From Roseburia sp. (GTDB lineage: Bacteria; Bacteroidota; Bacteroidia; Bacteroidales; Bacteroidaceae): a stretch of DNA of 32,974 bases. The position numbers and the translations under genes are program-made. Under the pieces are notes generated by a model. It was not told the DNA's origin. It did no database searches and saw nothing but the letters and a program-made list of their open reading frames with translations. Shown in pieces: positions 7,443-15,995 of this stretch. The stretch is from contig JAMPEL010000008.1 in NCBI GenBank assembly GCA_023665185.1, positions 51,653-84,626 on the forward strand, given 5' to 3'. Position 1 is the first letter of the stretch. Each line of letters begins with the position of its first letter.

Positions 7443-8768
7443 ATGGCTACAACAGCATTTCAGAAAATATATACAAAAATAAGTCAGATAACAAAGGCTA
7501 CTTGTTCCCTTAAAGCAAAAGGGGTTGGATATGACGAATTGGCTACAATCAATGGCAAACTTGCTCAGGTTGTAAAGATTGTTGGTGATGAAGTTACATT
7601 ACAGGTCTTTGAAGGTACAGGTGGTATTCCTACTAATGCCGAAGTTGTCTTTTTAGGCAAGGCACCAACCTTGAAGGTTAGTGAGCAGCTTGCGGGACGT
7701 TTTTTTAATGCGTATGGAAATCCTATTGACGGAGGACCGGAAATCGAGGGAAAAGAAGTTGAAATTGGTGGTCCTTCTGTAAATCCTGTCAGAAGAAAGC
7801 AGCCAAGTGAGCTTATAGCTACAGGTATTGCAGGTATTGACATGAACAATACACTTGTGTCAGGACAAAAAATACCTTTCTTTGCTGATCCGGATCAACC
7901 GTTTAATGAGGTAATGGCTATGGTGGCACTTCGTGCTAAAGCCGATAAGATTATTTTGGGAGGTATGGGTATGACAAATGACGATTACTATTTCTTCCGT
8001 AATACATTCTCTAATGCAGGTGCGCTTGATCGTATTATTTCTTTTATGAATACGACAGAAGACCCGGCTGTTGAGAGGCTTCTTGTTCCTGATATGGCTC
8101 TTACTGCTGCCGAGTACTTTGCCGTTGAAAAACATGAGAAAGTATTGGTGCTGCTGACTGATATGACATCGTATGCAGACTCTTTGGCTATTGTTTCCAA
8201 CCGTATGGACCAGATTCCGTCAAAGGATTCAATGCCAGGATCTTTGTACTCTGATTTGGCAAAAATTTATGAGAAAGCTGTGCAGTTCCCTGATGAGGTT
8301 GGTGGAGGTTCCATCACTATTATTGCTGTCACAACGCTTTCTGGTGGAGATATTACTCATGCTGTTCCAGATAATACGGGATATATTACAGAAGGACAGT
8401 TGTTCTTGCGTCGTGATTCTGATGTTGGTAAGGTTATTGTAGATCCGTTCCGTTCACTTTCACGATTGAAACAGCTTGTTGCCGGAAAAAAGACACGTAA
8501 GGATCATAGTCAAGTAATGAATGCGGCTATTCGTCTGTATTCTGATGCAGCCAATGCAAAAACCAAATTGGAAAATGGTTTTGACTTGACTGATTATGAT
8601 AACCGTTGCCTTGATTTTGCAAAAGATTATGCTATGAAACTGCTGGCTATTGATGTTAATTTGGATACGACAGAGATGCTGGATGTTACATGGGAGTTAT
8701 TCCGTAAATATTTTACTTTGGAAGAAGTGAATATAAAGAAAGAATTTACGGATATTTATTGGAAATAA
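7443..8768 (+). CDS. atpB: V-type ATP synthase/ATPase regulatory subunit B
   Basis: Subunit B alternates with A in the head and supplies the arginine that completes each catalytic site. The 441-residue protein has no P-loop, as expected (SGQKIPFFADPDQPFNEV stands in the equivalent place). It keeps DMTSYADSLAIVSNRMDQIP, the PDNTGYITEGQLFLRR segment, and SLSRL with the candidate arginine finger at R341. Family order is complete: N-terminal barrel about 1-75, nucleotide-type domain about 76-360, C-terminal helices. A 122-bp AT-rich gap follows before subunit D, the longest gap in the first five genes. I see no terminator there and assume continued transcription. Confidence 0.93.
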   Translation: MATTAFQKIYTKISQITKATCSLKAKGVGYDELATINGKLAQVVKIVGDEVTLQVFEGTGGIPTNAEVVFLGKAPTLKVSEQLAGRFFNAYGNPIDGGPEIEGKEVEIGGPSVNPVRRKQPSELIATGIAGIDMNNTLVSGQKIPFFADPDQPFNEVMAMVALRAKADKIILGGMGMTNDDYYFFRNTFSNAGALDRIISFMNTTEDPAVERLLVPDMALTAAEYFAVEKHEKVLVLLTDMTSYADSLAIVSNRMDQIPSKDSMPGSLYSDLAKIYEKAVQFPDEVGGGSITIIAVTTLSGGDITHAVPDNTGYITEGQLFLRRDSDVGKVIVDPFRSLSRLKQLVAGKKTRKDHSQVMNAAIRLYSDAANAKTKLENGFDLTDYDNRCLDFAKDYAMKLLAIDVNLDTTEMLDVTWELFRKYFTLEEVNIKKEFTDIYWK

Positions 8769-8890
8769 ATTCTTTTGTGACAGGTTTTTATGTACTTTGG
8801 TTAGGTTCGCCTGTAATAATAGTTGCTATTCCCGAAATACATATAGGCAATATGCTTAATAAATTGATAATAAAAACTTTATAACTTAAA

Positions 8891-9496
8891 ATGGCAATAA
8901 AGTTTCAATATAATAAAACGTCGCTTCAGCAAATAGACAAGCAGTTGAAAATGCGTCAGCGTACCTTGCCCATTATAAAGAGCAAGGAGACCGCGTTGCG
9001 CCTTGAGGTAAAGAAATGCAAGGCGGATGCTGATGAGTTGGAGAAGAAACTTGAAAGCCAAATACAAGGCTATGAGTCCATGTATGCCTTGTGGGGAGAG
9101 TTTGATGCTTCTCTGGTTGCTCTTAAGGATGTGGAGCTTGATGTCAAGAAAATTGCAGGTGTCCGTGTCCCTATACTGAAGAATATTCAACTTGAGGTGA
9201 AGCCTTTTGGACTGTTTAGTTCTCCTAAGTGGTTCTTTGATGGAATCAATCTTTTGCAAGGACTTGCCAAGACTGCTGTGGAGCGTGAATTTGTTCTTGC
9301 AAAACTTGGATTGCTTGAGTATGCTCGTAAAAAGACTACACAGAAGGTGAATCTTTTTGAGAAAGTGCAGATTCCAGGATTTCAAGAGGCTGTAAGGAAA
9401 ATCAAGCGTTTTATGGAAGATGAAGAGAATTTGTCGAAGTCTTCACAGAAAATCTTGAAATCGCTTCAGGAAAAAAGAAAGGAGGTGGAGATATGA
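8891..9496 (+). CDS. atpD: V-type ATP synthase/ATPase subunit D
   Basis: Subunit D is the central rotor axle that turns inside A3B3. The 201-residue protein is almost entirely helical: a long N-terminal helix (residues about 10-70, with the family opening YNKTSLQQIDKQLKMRQRTL) and a C-terminal helix (about 115-200) that would form the antiparallel coiled coil, separated by a short mixed section. The length is normal. The stop overlaps the start of subunit I by four bases (ATGA at 9493-9496), indicating translational coupling. The usual axle partner, subunit F, is not recognisable in this operon. Confidence 0.88.
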   Translation: MAIKFQYNKTSLQQIDKQLKMRQRTLPIIKSKETALRLEVKKCKADADELEKKLESQIQGYESMYALWGEFDASLVALKDVELDVKKIAGVRVPILKNIQLEVKPFGLFSSPKWFFDGINLLQGLAKTAVEREFVLAKLGLLEYARKKTTQKVNLFEKVQIPGFQEAVRKIKRFMEDEENLSKSSQKILKSLQEKRKEVEI

Positions 9497-11352
9497 TTCA
9501 GAAAATGAAAAAACTGACATTCCTTGTGACTAACAAGGAATACGAAAGTTTTCTTGATGATATTCGTGCAATAGGTGTTGTTCATGTTGAGGAACTACAG
9601 AGTGGTTCTACAAGTGCTGAGCTTCAGGAATGTTTGTCTTTGGCAGAACGTTATAAGAGTGCTGTAAACGCGCTTGATTTTGCTGTGGAAACCTATAAGA
9701 CAAAAAATATCTATGCAGAAAAAGTGGTTGATGCTTCAAGAGCAGGCGATTTGCTTACTTTGATTGAGGATCAACTTACTGAAGAGAATAAGCTGAAACA
9801 TGCTCTTGATTCAGTTGAGAAGTCCATTTCCATTCTTGCTCCGTGGGGTAATTTTGAGTGGGCTTCACTTGAGCGTCTTTCTAAAGTAGGATATAACGCT
9901 TATTTTTTCTCTTGCTCCTCCAAAATGTTCAAACCAGAATGGAGTGAATTGTATTTTGCCATTCCTGTAAGCGAGTCGGAAGGCAAAACGTATTTCATTA
10001 CGTTTTCACAGGACAAACCAGACATTGCGGCAGAGAATATTGATTTGCCTCAGATGTCTCTTCACTGTTATCGTGAGGAAAAGTCCAAACTGCTTGCAAA
10101 ACTGGGTGATATTCATGAATTGTTCTTGCGTATAAATGCAGAAGAAAGAGACTGTCTGCTTGCAGGTCAGATAGAGAATGAGAATAAGATTTCATTGTCT
10201 AAGGTCAAACTTAGTTCTGAAAGTCTTGCAGAAGATTCTGTGAAGATGATTGTAGGCTGGACACTTGAAGAAAAGTCAGCAGAGATAACTGATTATTTGG
10301 ATAAGAATCATATTTATTATGAGATGGAGAATCCTGCTTTTGAGGATAATGTACCTGTGCAGATAAAGAATAATTCTTATAGCTCCTTATTTGAGCCTAT
10401 TCTGCGCATGTATTCTCTTCCTAATTATCATGATCTTGATCCAACTCCTTTTTTTGCACCGTTCTTTATGTTGTTCTTCGGACTATGTATGGGAGACGCT
10501 GGATATGGACTCTTGATTTTGGTAGCAAGTATTATACTTAGAGGAAAACTCAAACCTGAACTGAAGCCTTATGGTACTTTGGGAATTATTCTTGGTACTA
10601 TGACAATCGTTTGCGGTTCATTGACTGGTTCATTCCTCGGGATAGACTTGACTCAGAGTGATTGGGCTTTTCTTGCCCCTCTCAAACCGTATTTTATAAG
10701 TGACAGTAATTTTACATTGTTCGGATACTCTCCGATGATGGTCATTTCTGTCTTTATCGGTTTGGTTCAAGTTCTTCTTGGAATGGTGCTGTCTGCTGCA
10801 AAAGCTGCGAAATTGTATGGATGGAAATATGGTATAGGCAAGATGTCTTGGGTTGTGGCACTTCTTGCTATCATACTTTGTTTTGGAGTTCCGGCTTGTG
10901 GTGTTGAGTTGCCTTTGGCTGTGACATATATATTGTATGCTGTTCTGGGAATATCTGCTTTGGGAATTTATTTCTTCAATTCACCAGATAAGAATATCTT
11001 TATGAACTTTGGTTCTGGTATATGGGCTACTTACAATATGGCAACAGGATTGCTTGGTGATTTGCTTAGTTATATCCGTTTGTTTGCTTTAGGGCTTACA
11101 GGAGGTGTGTTAGGAAGTGTCTTCAACCAACTTGCTACTGATATGACGAGTGACATGTCGTGGGCTATACGTTGGTTACCTATGCTCATAATCCTTCTGC
11201 TTGGACATGGCATCAATTTTGCGCTTTGTATGATTTCTTCATTTGTCCATCCTATGCGATTGACATTTGTGGAGTTTTTCAAGAATGCAGATTTTGAAGG
11301 AGCTGGAAAAGAATATACTCCATTCAAACTGAAAGTGTTCAAAAAGGATTAG
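9493..11352 (+). CDS. ntpI: V-type ATP synthase/ATPase membrane subunit I
   Basis: Subunit I (the a-subunit) provides the ion half-channels beside the rotating K ring and anchors the stator stalks. The 619 residues divide into a cytosolic N-terminal arm of about 315 residues with coiled-coil stretches (opening MIQKMKKLTFLVTNKEYESF) and a C-terminal membrane half with about seven to eight hydrophobic helices, starting at FFAPFFMLFFGLCMGDAGYG. The signature GLLGDLLSYIRLFALGLTGG contains R529, the candidate for the essential channel arginine that releases the ion from subunit K. It is slightly shorter than many homologues (about 650). The start overlaps the subunit D stop. Confidence 0.92.
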   Translation: MIQKMKKLTFLVTNKEYESFLDDIRAIGVVHVEELQSGSTSAELQECLSLAERYKSAVNALDFAVETYKTKNIYAEKVVDASRAGDLLTLIEDQLTEENKLKHALDSVEKSISILAPWGNFEWASLERLSKVGYNAYFFSCSSKMFKPEWSELYFAIPVSESEGKTYFITFSQDKPDIAAENIDLPQMSLHCYREEKSKLLAKLGDIHELFLRINAEERDCLLAGQIENENKISLSKVKLSSESLAEDSVKMIVGWTLEEKSAEITDYLDKNHIYYEMENPAFEDNVPVQIKNNSYSSLFEPILRMYSLPNYHDLDPTPFFAPFFMLFFGLCMGDAGYGLLILVASIILRGKLKPELKPYGTLGIILGTMTIVCGSLTGSFLGIDLTQSDWAFLAPLKPYFISDSNFTLFGYSPMMVISVFIGLVQVLLGMVLSAAKAAKLYGWKYGIGKMSWVVALLAIILCFGVPACGVELPLAVTYILYAVLGISALGIYFFNSPDKNIFMNFGSGIWATYNMATGLLGDLLSYIRLFALGLTGGVLGSVFNQLATDMTSDMSWAIRWLPMLIILLLGHGINFALCMISSFVHPMRLTFVEFFKNADFEGAGKEYTPFKLKVFKKD

Positions 11353-11947
<595 letters not shown>

Positions 11948-11973
11948 TGATTTTGAATTATTGATATTATGAA

Positions 11974-12017
11974 GCCATTCTTTAGTCCTTATACAGGGGA
12001 TAAAGAATGGCTTTTTT
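11974..12017 (+). terminator. Rho-independent terminator of the V-ATPase operon
   Basis: GCCATTCTTTA at 11974-11984 pairs perfectly with TAAAGAATGGC at 12001-12011 (11 bp, 16-nt loop), immediately followed by six T. It lies 26 bp past the subunit K stop. Confidence 0.9.
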
Positions 12018-12077
12018 GTGGACATCTGAATTAAGCCGATTCTTGTGCGATTTTGTACTTTCTTCGGTTGATTTGAT

Positions 12078-12171
12078 GATACTGTTTCAAAAAGTGGATA
12101 GTGTGGGTCAAAGTGTGTCTGAGCCGGTTTTGTCTCAGTAGTGATTATGCAAAGTTCATTGAAACAGTATC
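12078..12171. repeat. 13-bp perfect inverted repeat around a 68-bp segment
   Basis: GATACTGTTTCAA (12078-12090) and TTGAAACAGTATC (12159-12171) are exact reverse complements. The 68 bases between contain a smaller stem, CTGAG with CTCAG. The element fills most of the gap between the V-ATPase terminator and the VOC gene start at 12213. It may be a structured leader RNA, or a small invertible segment controlling the VOC gene, since invertible promoters flanked by short inverted repeats are common in Bacteroidales. No recombinase gene is adjacent. Confidence 0.5.
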
Positions 12172-12212
12172 CAGTATCTTCTTTTTGCAATAAATCTGCT
12201 AAATGACAATGT

Positions 12213-12596
12213 ATGAGAATAGATCATATAGCACTGTATGTGCAGGATTTAGAAGCCGCCAAACAATTCTTTATTACTTATTTTGAGGGTGTATCCAATG
12301 TTATGTATCATAATCCGAAAACTGGATTATCCACTTATTTCATTAGTTTTCCTGATGGTGGAAGAATCGAGCTGATGAGTCGTAGTGAGGTAAGCACTTT
12401 TGCTTTCGAACAGTTTAGAGCCGGATATATACATATTGCGTTCAGCGTAGGTTCCCGTGAAGCTGTTGATTCTCTCACAGACCGTTTATCGAAAGATGGA
12501 TTTGAAGTGATGAGTGGACCGCGCATTACCGGTGACGGATATTATGAAAGTTCCATTCGTGGTTTTGAGGATAATATCATTGAAGTCACAGAATGA
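12213..12596 (+). CDS. VOC (glyoxalase/bleomycin-resistance) superfamily protein
   Basis: The 127-residue protein has the paired beta-alpha-beta-beta-beta modules of the vicinal oxygen chelate fold: MRIDHIALYVQDLEAAKQFF starts module one and YIHIAFSVGSREAVDSLTDR starts module two. The four positions that bind the metal in glyoxalase I-type members are all filled with suitable residues: H5, E53, H74 and E124. This suggests an active metal-dependent enzyme, for example an isomerase or lyase on a small carbonyl substrate, but the substrate cannot be told from sequence. It stands alone between the V-ATPase terminator and a convergent gene remnant. Its leader holds the inverted repeat 12078-12171. 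Confidence 0.8.
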   Translation: MRIDHIALYVQDLEAAKQFFITYFEGVSNVMYHNPKTGLSTYFISFPDGGRIELMSRSEVSTFAFEQFRAGYIHIAFSVGSREAVDSLTDRLSKDGFEVMSGPRITGDGYYESSIRGFEDNIIEVTE

Positions 12597-12667
12597 AAAT
12601 AAAGGGTGGATATTCTGAGAAAATCCAAAATGTTTTTCAAGATAAAATATAATTGAATTCCATTTGC

Positions 12668-12741
12668 CAAGCAAGCGTGTGTTTTTGATATATTCCTTGT
12701 TGCAAGCAATAGAGGAATATTCAAAAACACACGCTTGTTTG
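12668..12741. terminator. Long hairpin between convergent genes
   Basis: The arms 12668-12697 and 12713-12741 pair almost completely. The core CAAGCGTGTGTTTTTGA matches TCAAAAACACACGCTTG, with one bulged base and a few G-U pairs at the ends and a 15-nt loop. About 29 pairs is longer than a usual intrinsic terminator. It lies 71 bp after the VOC stop and 36 bp after the end of the minus-strand remnant, so it probably ends transcription from both sides. Confidence 0.7.
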
Positions 12742-12776
12742 TATGTATTCAAAATCCCCATATCATATTTATCTAT

Positions 12777-14012
12777 TCATAATGATATGTTATTCAGTTC
12801 TTCAATATATTCTTTATTTATAGTACTTGTCAATAGTCGGTGTAAATCACTAAGTGACAGGTTGGTTGTAGGCCAGAATTTGTCCGACAGCATGTAGTTC
12901 AAGATGCTGTGATACATCTGGCGCGCTTCCGGATATTCTTGTATGGCAATCAGGTCTGACATACAGACAAGAATCTTGCCTTTGTCCACTTTAAATTCAA
13001 ATATAAGCCCCAGTTTGTGATTTCGCTCTACATTGTCAATCACTTGCACGATAGGGCGGTAATTTGCCCCTTGCGAGAGTTTTCTTCCTATATCGTCCGT
13101 CATTGTCTTGGTTATGATGATGCCGTTTTTTAGTGAGTCCGTATTCAAGGCTGTAGGATATGCCCATAATGGATACGTATTGGTATAACATTTGGAGCTG
13201 AGCAAATTATAAAAGGCATCGAGCACAAGATTGAGCCTTTCAGCTTTTTCTATGTCCGATAAATCAATGTCAATCTCTCCTATTTCAGTCAGTCCCATAC
13301 TCTCTTGCGGTATGAGCACTACTCCGTCTTTTATCCTATGTCCGTCGGCAGTTTCCAGTCTCCATGCTATTCTGCCGTCAAGCCATTTTCTCAATCCCTC
13401 ATTGTCTCTGTAATTTGCCAGCAATATTTTGCCTTTTACTTGTTCTTTGTTCGTATAGCAGAACTTGTCTGTCGCAAACAGAGGTACGATAGGGGAGCAG
13501 AAACCGCACCATTCCTTTGGCGATACCATTCCTTTCGGCTCCATAAAGGCATCGAGAATGCCAATATATGCGCTGCCTTGTCCCGGATAATCCTGAATGT
13601 CCAGCAATTGGAATCCTCCCATAGATTTTGTACGTAAATCAAGCTCGATGTCTGCCTTGTATAATAGTGTGCTCCATGCTCCGGATGCACGGTGGAAATC
13701 TTCTGTCTGGTCTACCATTCCTGCCTTCTCAATTCTTTTCCGGAACACCTCCATGTTGTAAGGATACAATACACCCGTATATTTCTTTATCTCTCCAAAG
13801 TCAGGGTAAGTTTGGAACTGCCCTGTCTCATGACTGACAACCGGCACAGGAGAAGTGGCGCATCCTTCATCCAACGTCATTGAGGAATTTGGGTAGAAGT
13901 GGTTGATAATGCCTCCGTCAGCAGCATCGGCAAAAGAAAAAGAACCTCGTGTGTGGGTGTTGTATTTGCCCCATGTCTCTCCTCCGTTTCTGCAAGTGAC
14001 GAAAAAGTCCAA
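12777..14012 (-). pseudogene. 3' remnant of a glycoside hydrolase family 2-like gene
   Basis: On the minus strand 411 codons read as the C-terminal part of a large secreted glycoside hydrolase of the GH2 clan seen in Bacteroidales: RGSFSFADAADGGIINHFYP, VPVVSHETGQFQTYPDF, EIKKYTGVLYP and GGFQLLDIQDYPGQGSAY belong to the TIM barrel, followed by a beta-sandwich tail ending EELNNISL. Family members usually have about 900-1000 residues, so the N-terminal sandwich domains, signal peptide and the barrel part with the acid/base residue are missing. In frame, a stop codon lies four codons before the TTG at 14012, and about 60 bp beyond it a repeat element begins. There is no plausible start or signal peptide. 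The body has no frameshift, so the truncation looks recent. Substrate unknown. Confidence 0.75.
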
Positions 14013-14080
14013 GTCCTCATTTCATCCATTATTTGACAGACTTCCTGACTTTTTGTAAGTGTGCCTTTGGGTGTGTTTAT

Positions 14081-14233
14081 GACAGACTCCTCCGTCGCAA
14101 GGCGACACCTCCTCTAACTTAGTGGAGGAACTGTATGCGCTGTTAATCAATCTGTTAGCTTTTTAGTGTGTACGGTAACTTGGCTCCTCCCCTAAGTTAG
14201 GGGAGGTGTCGCTTTGCGACGGAGGAGTCTGTC
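14081..14233. repeat. Inverted repeat element with 49-bp arms (MITE-like)
   Basis: The arm 14081-14129 (starting GACAGACTCCTCCGTCGCAA) is the reverse complement of 14185-14233 with three mismatches. The arms flank 55 bases with no coding potential. Each arm also contains a nested palindrome around CTAACTTAG. A degenerate single arm recurs at 32473-32517, again just before the 428-bp repeat. There is no transposase inside, so if mobile it would be a non-autonomous element. It lies at the broken end of the GH2-like remnant. Confidence 0.8.
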
Positions 14234-14264
14234 TCAAAAGTCAATAAAAATTAGAGTATCCCTG

Positions 14265-14692
14265 ACAATTTGATATGTTAAAACCAATCTCCGTAGAATC
14301 GCCTCAAAATGAACCGGACTCTGCCTCGGTTGCAAAAACGCGATTCTACGGAGGTTTTTGAGTCTCGAAAACAGAGTGGACAAATAGAACAATCCATGCG
14401 GCTAAAAGATATACAAAATCCCCTCAAAACACACCTTTTCCACCTAAAAGCCCACAAAAAGTCAAAATTACAAGGTGCTGAAAATTTATTTCCAAGGCAC
14501 ACTGATTTTTTTCGCAAGGTGAACGAATTTTATTTTCAAGGTGAACAAAATTTTCAAAGCCCGTTTTTCGGCCCAAAATCTGGTGTTTTTCCGAAACACT
14601 TTCTCAAAAAGACAACAGCCGCCTTTTCCTTGTCCCGAAAAACAAAAATGGATTTTGAACCCGGAAAAAGACAATTTTAAGACAAAATTTTC
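14265..14692. repeat. 428-bp dispersed repeat, copy 1
   Basis: This block matches 32547-32974 over its whole length with no net length change and about 35 mismatches counted by eye (roughly 92% identity). Near its start is a perfect 14-bp stem (CTCCGTAGAATCGC 14289-14302 with GCGATTCTACGGAG 14340-14353). The middle carries several spaced CAAGGTG/CAAGGCA motifs followed by T-rich runs. Both copies keep a 62-codon minus-strand frame (here 14486-14674), but the two translations differ at about 14 positions and fit no family, so I regard it as non-coding. Confidence 0.85.
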
Positions 14693-15081
14693 ATAACTCG
14701 CTGATTATCAATACTTCCTATTTTGTACTCAACCCTTAGTTTTTGATCTAAAACTGCATACTTTTTGCTGAAAATCTATTTGATTGATTATCAGTAATTT
14801 ATCGGTGAAGCGTCCAAAAATCAAGCAGCAAGTCAAAGTCGATAGCTGCCCCAAATGTTAAAATCCGCCTCCCGCCCAAAGTGACATAATGTCAAAACAT
14901 CCCTTGCCTGTATACTTTTTATCCCTAACAAAGACATTTATGACACGTGCCCCTTGTGCTTTTTCTATGCTTTGGTGCAACTGTGTTCCCTGTCATTTGC
15001 CATAATGGCAGGAAAAAAGTTTGTGGCACATTTTTTGTTATGTCATAAGCGGAAGACTAATTTATAAGAAACAAACGAGTT
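14693..15081 (+). promoter_or_regulatory. Upstream region of grpE with three dyads and a sigma-54-like element
   Basis: No gene is seen in these 389 bp. Three dyads occur: TGACATAATGTCA (14882-14894), TGCCATAATGGCA (14998-15010) and TTATGTCATAA (15038-15048). The first two share the frame TGnCATAATGnCA. TGGCACATTTTTTGTT at 15024-15039 resembles a sigma-54 promoter (GG, ten bases, GT instead of GC). The CIRCE operator of HrcA (TTAGCACTC-N9-GAGTGCTAA) is absent. The dyads are candidate regulator sites for the chaperone genes. Confidence 0.45.
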
Positions 15082-15681
15082 ATGGATATAAATAATAAGG
15101 AAGAAGAGATTCTGAATAATAAAGAGGCAGAGGATATGGACAATCATGCTGAATCTGCCGATATGGCAGAAAATGCTGACAAAAATGCAGACGTGTCAGA
15201 TTCGGAAGATGCAGACAATGCTTCAGAAGAGAATGAGCTTGAAAAAGCAAATGCCAAGATAGCAGAGTTGAGTGACAAATATATTCGTTTGGTGGCAGAG
15301 TTTGACAACTACCGCAAGCGTGTGATGCGTGAGAAAGCAGAACTTATAAGGAACGGTGGTGAGCGGATTGTGACTGCCATATTGCCGGTTCTTGATGATA
15401 TGGAGCGTGCGGAGCAGAATATGGACAAAGCAGAGGATGTGGCGGCGGTAAAAGAAGGAGTGACTCTCATTATCGAGAAGTTTATGAAACTGCTGAAGCA
15501 TGAGGGACTGGAAAAGATAGAGGCTGTAGGGGCAGACTTTGACACTGATTTCCATGAAGCCATAGCAATGGTTCCTGGACAGCCTGACGAGATGAAGGGA
15601 AAGGTCCTCGATTGTGTGATGAACGGCTATACACTTAACGAGAAAGTTATACGTCATGCTAAAGTGGCGGTGGCACAGTAG
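15082..15681 (+). CDS. grpE: Co-chaperone GrpE, nucleotide exchange factor of DnaK
   Basis: GrpE opens the DnaK nucleotide-binding domain to release ADP. The 199-residue protein has an acidic, disordered start (residues about 1-50, rich in Asp, Glu and Asn), a long dimerising helix (KIAELSDKYIRLVAEFDNYR, continuing KRVMREKAELIRNGGERIV), a helical bundle and the C-terminal beta domain with the signature MKGKVLDCVMNGYTLNEKVI, which contacts DnaK. All sections are intact and the length is normal. The ATG at 15082 is preceded by the dyad-rich control region. dnaJ follows on the same strand after 314 bp; dnaK is not in the window. Confidence 0.95.
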   Translation: MDINNKEEEILNNKEAEDMDNHAESADMAENADKNADVSDSEDADNASEENELEKANAKIAELSDKYIRLVAEFDNYRKRVMREKAELIRNGGERIVTAILPVLDDMERAEQNMDKAEDVAAVKEGVTLIIEKFMKLLKHEGLEKIEAVGADFDTDFHEAIAMVPGQPDEMKGKVLDCVMNGYTLNEKVIRHAKVAVAQ

Positions 15682-15737
15682 TATCAGTTTTTTAAAGGTT
15701 TCAAGATTGTAAGGGTGCGAAAATCTAATTCATGAAC

Positions 15738-15852
15738 TTTTTCAACACGGAGGTGTGCGGGAGATGTTTTTTTGAACAGGACATTATATATGGTCACTCC
15801 GATTATATATATGTTTTTTCTCTTTACTCCTTGCGCCCTCTGTGTTGAAAAA
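15738..15852. repeat. 16-bp inverted repeat in the grpE-dnaJ gap
   Basis: TTTTTCAACACGGAGG (15738-15753) pairs with CCTCTGTGTTGAAAAA (15837-15852) with a single G-U. The 83 bases between are AT-rich and hold two nearby ATTATATAT stretches. The gap 15682-15995 has no gene. The arms resemble the 'CACGGAG' intergenic repeats found in many bacterial genomes. Either a small repeat element or a structured spacer between the two cistrons. Confidence 0.5.
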
Positions 15853-15995
15853 TCTTCATAGGATGACAGCATTACGATGTGTTAGAGATTTATTCGGTGT
15901 ATCATATAATGTGTGTGGTTGACAAGTGCCGGCGAGAGAACGTATTTTAGCCTTTGCGATTTCTGCATGTCCTTATATTTATTTTTAATGATAAA

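Noticed and set aside
12777-14012. Treating the GH2-like frame as an intact gene starting at TTG 14012
   Set aside because: No signal peptide, no N-terminal domains and a stop codon just upstream; the sequence starts in the middle of a TIM barrel.
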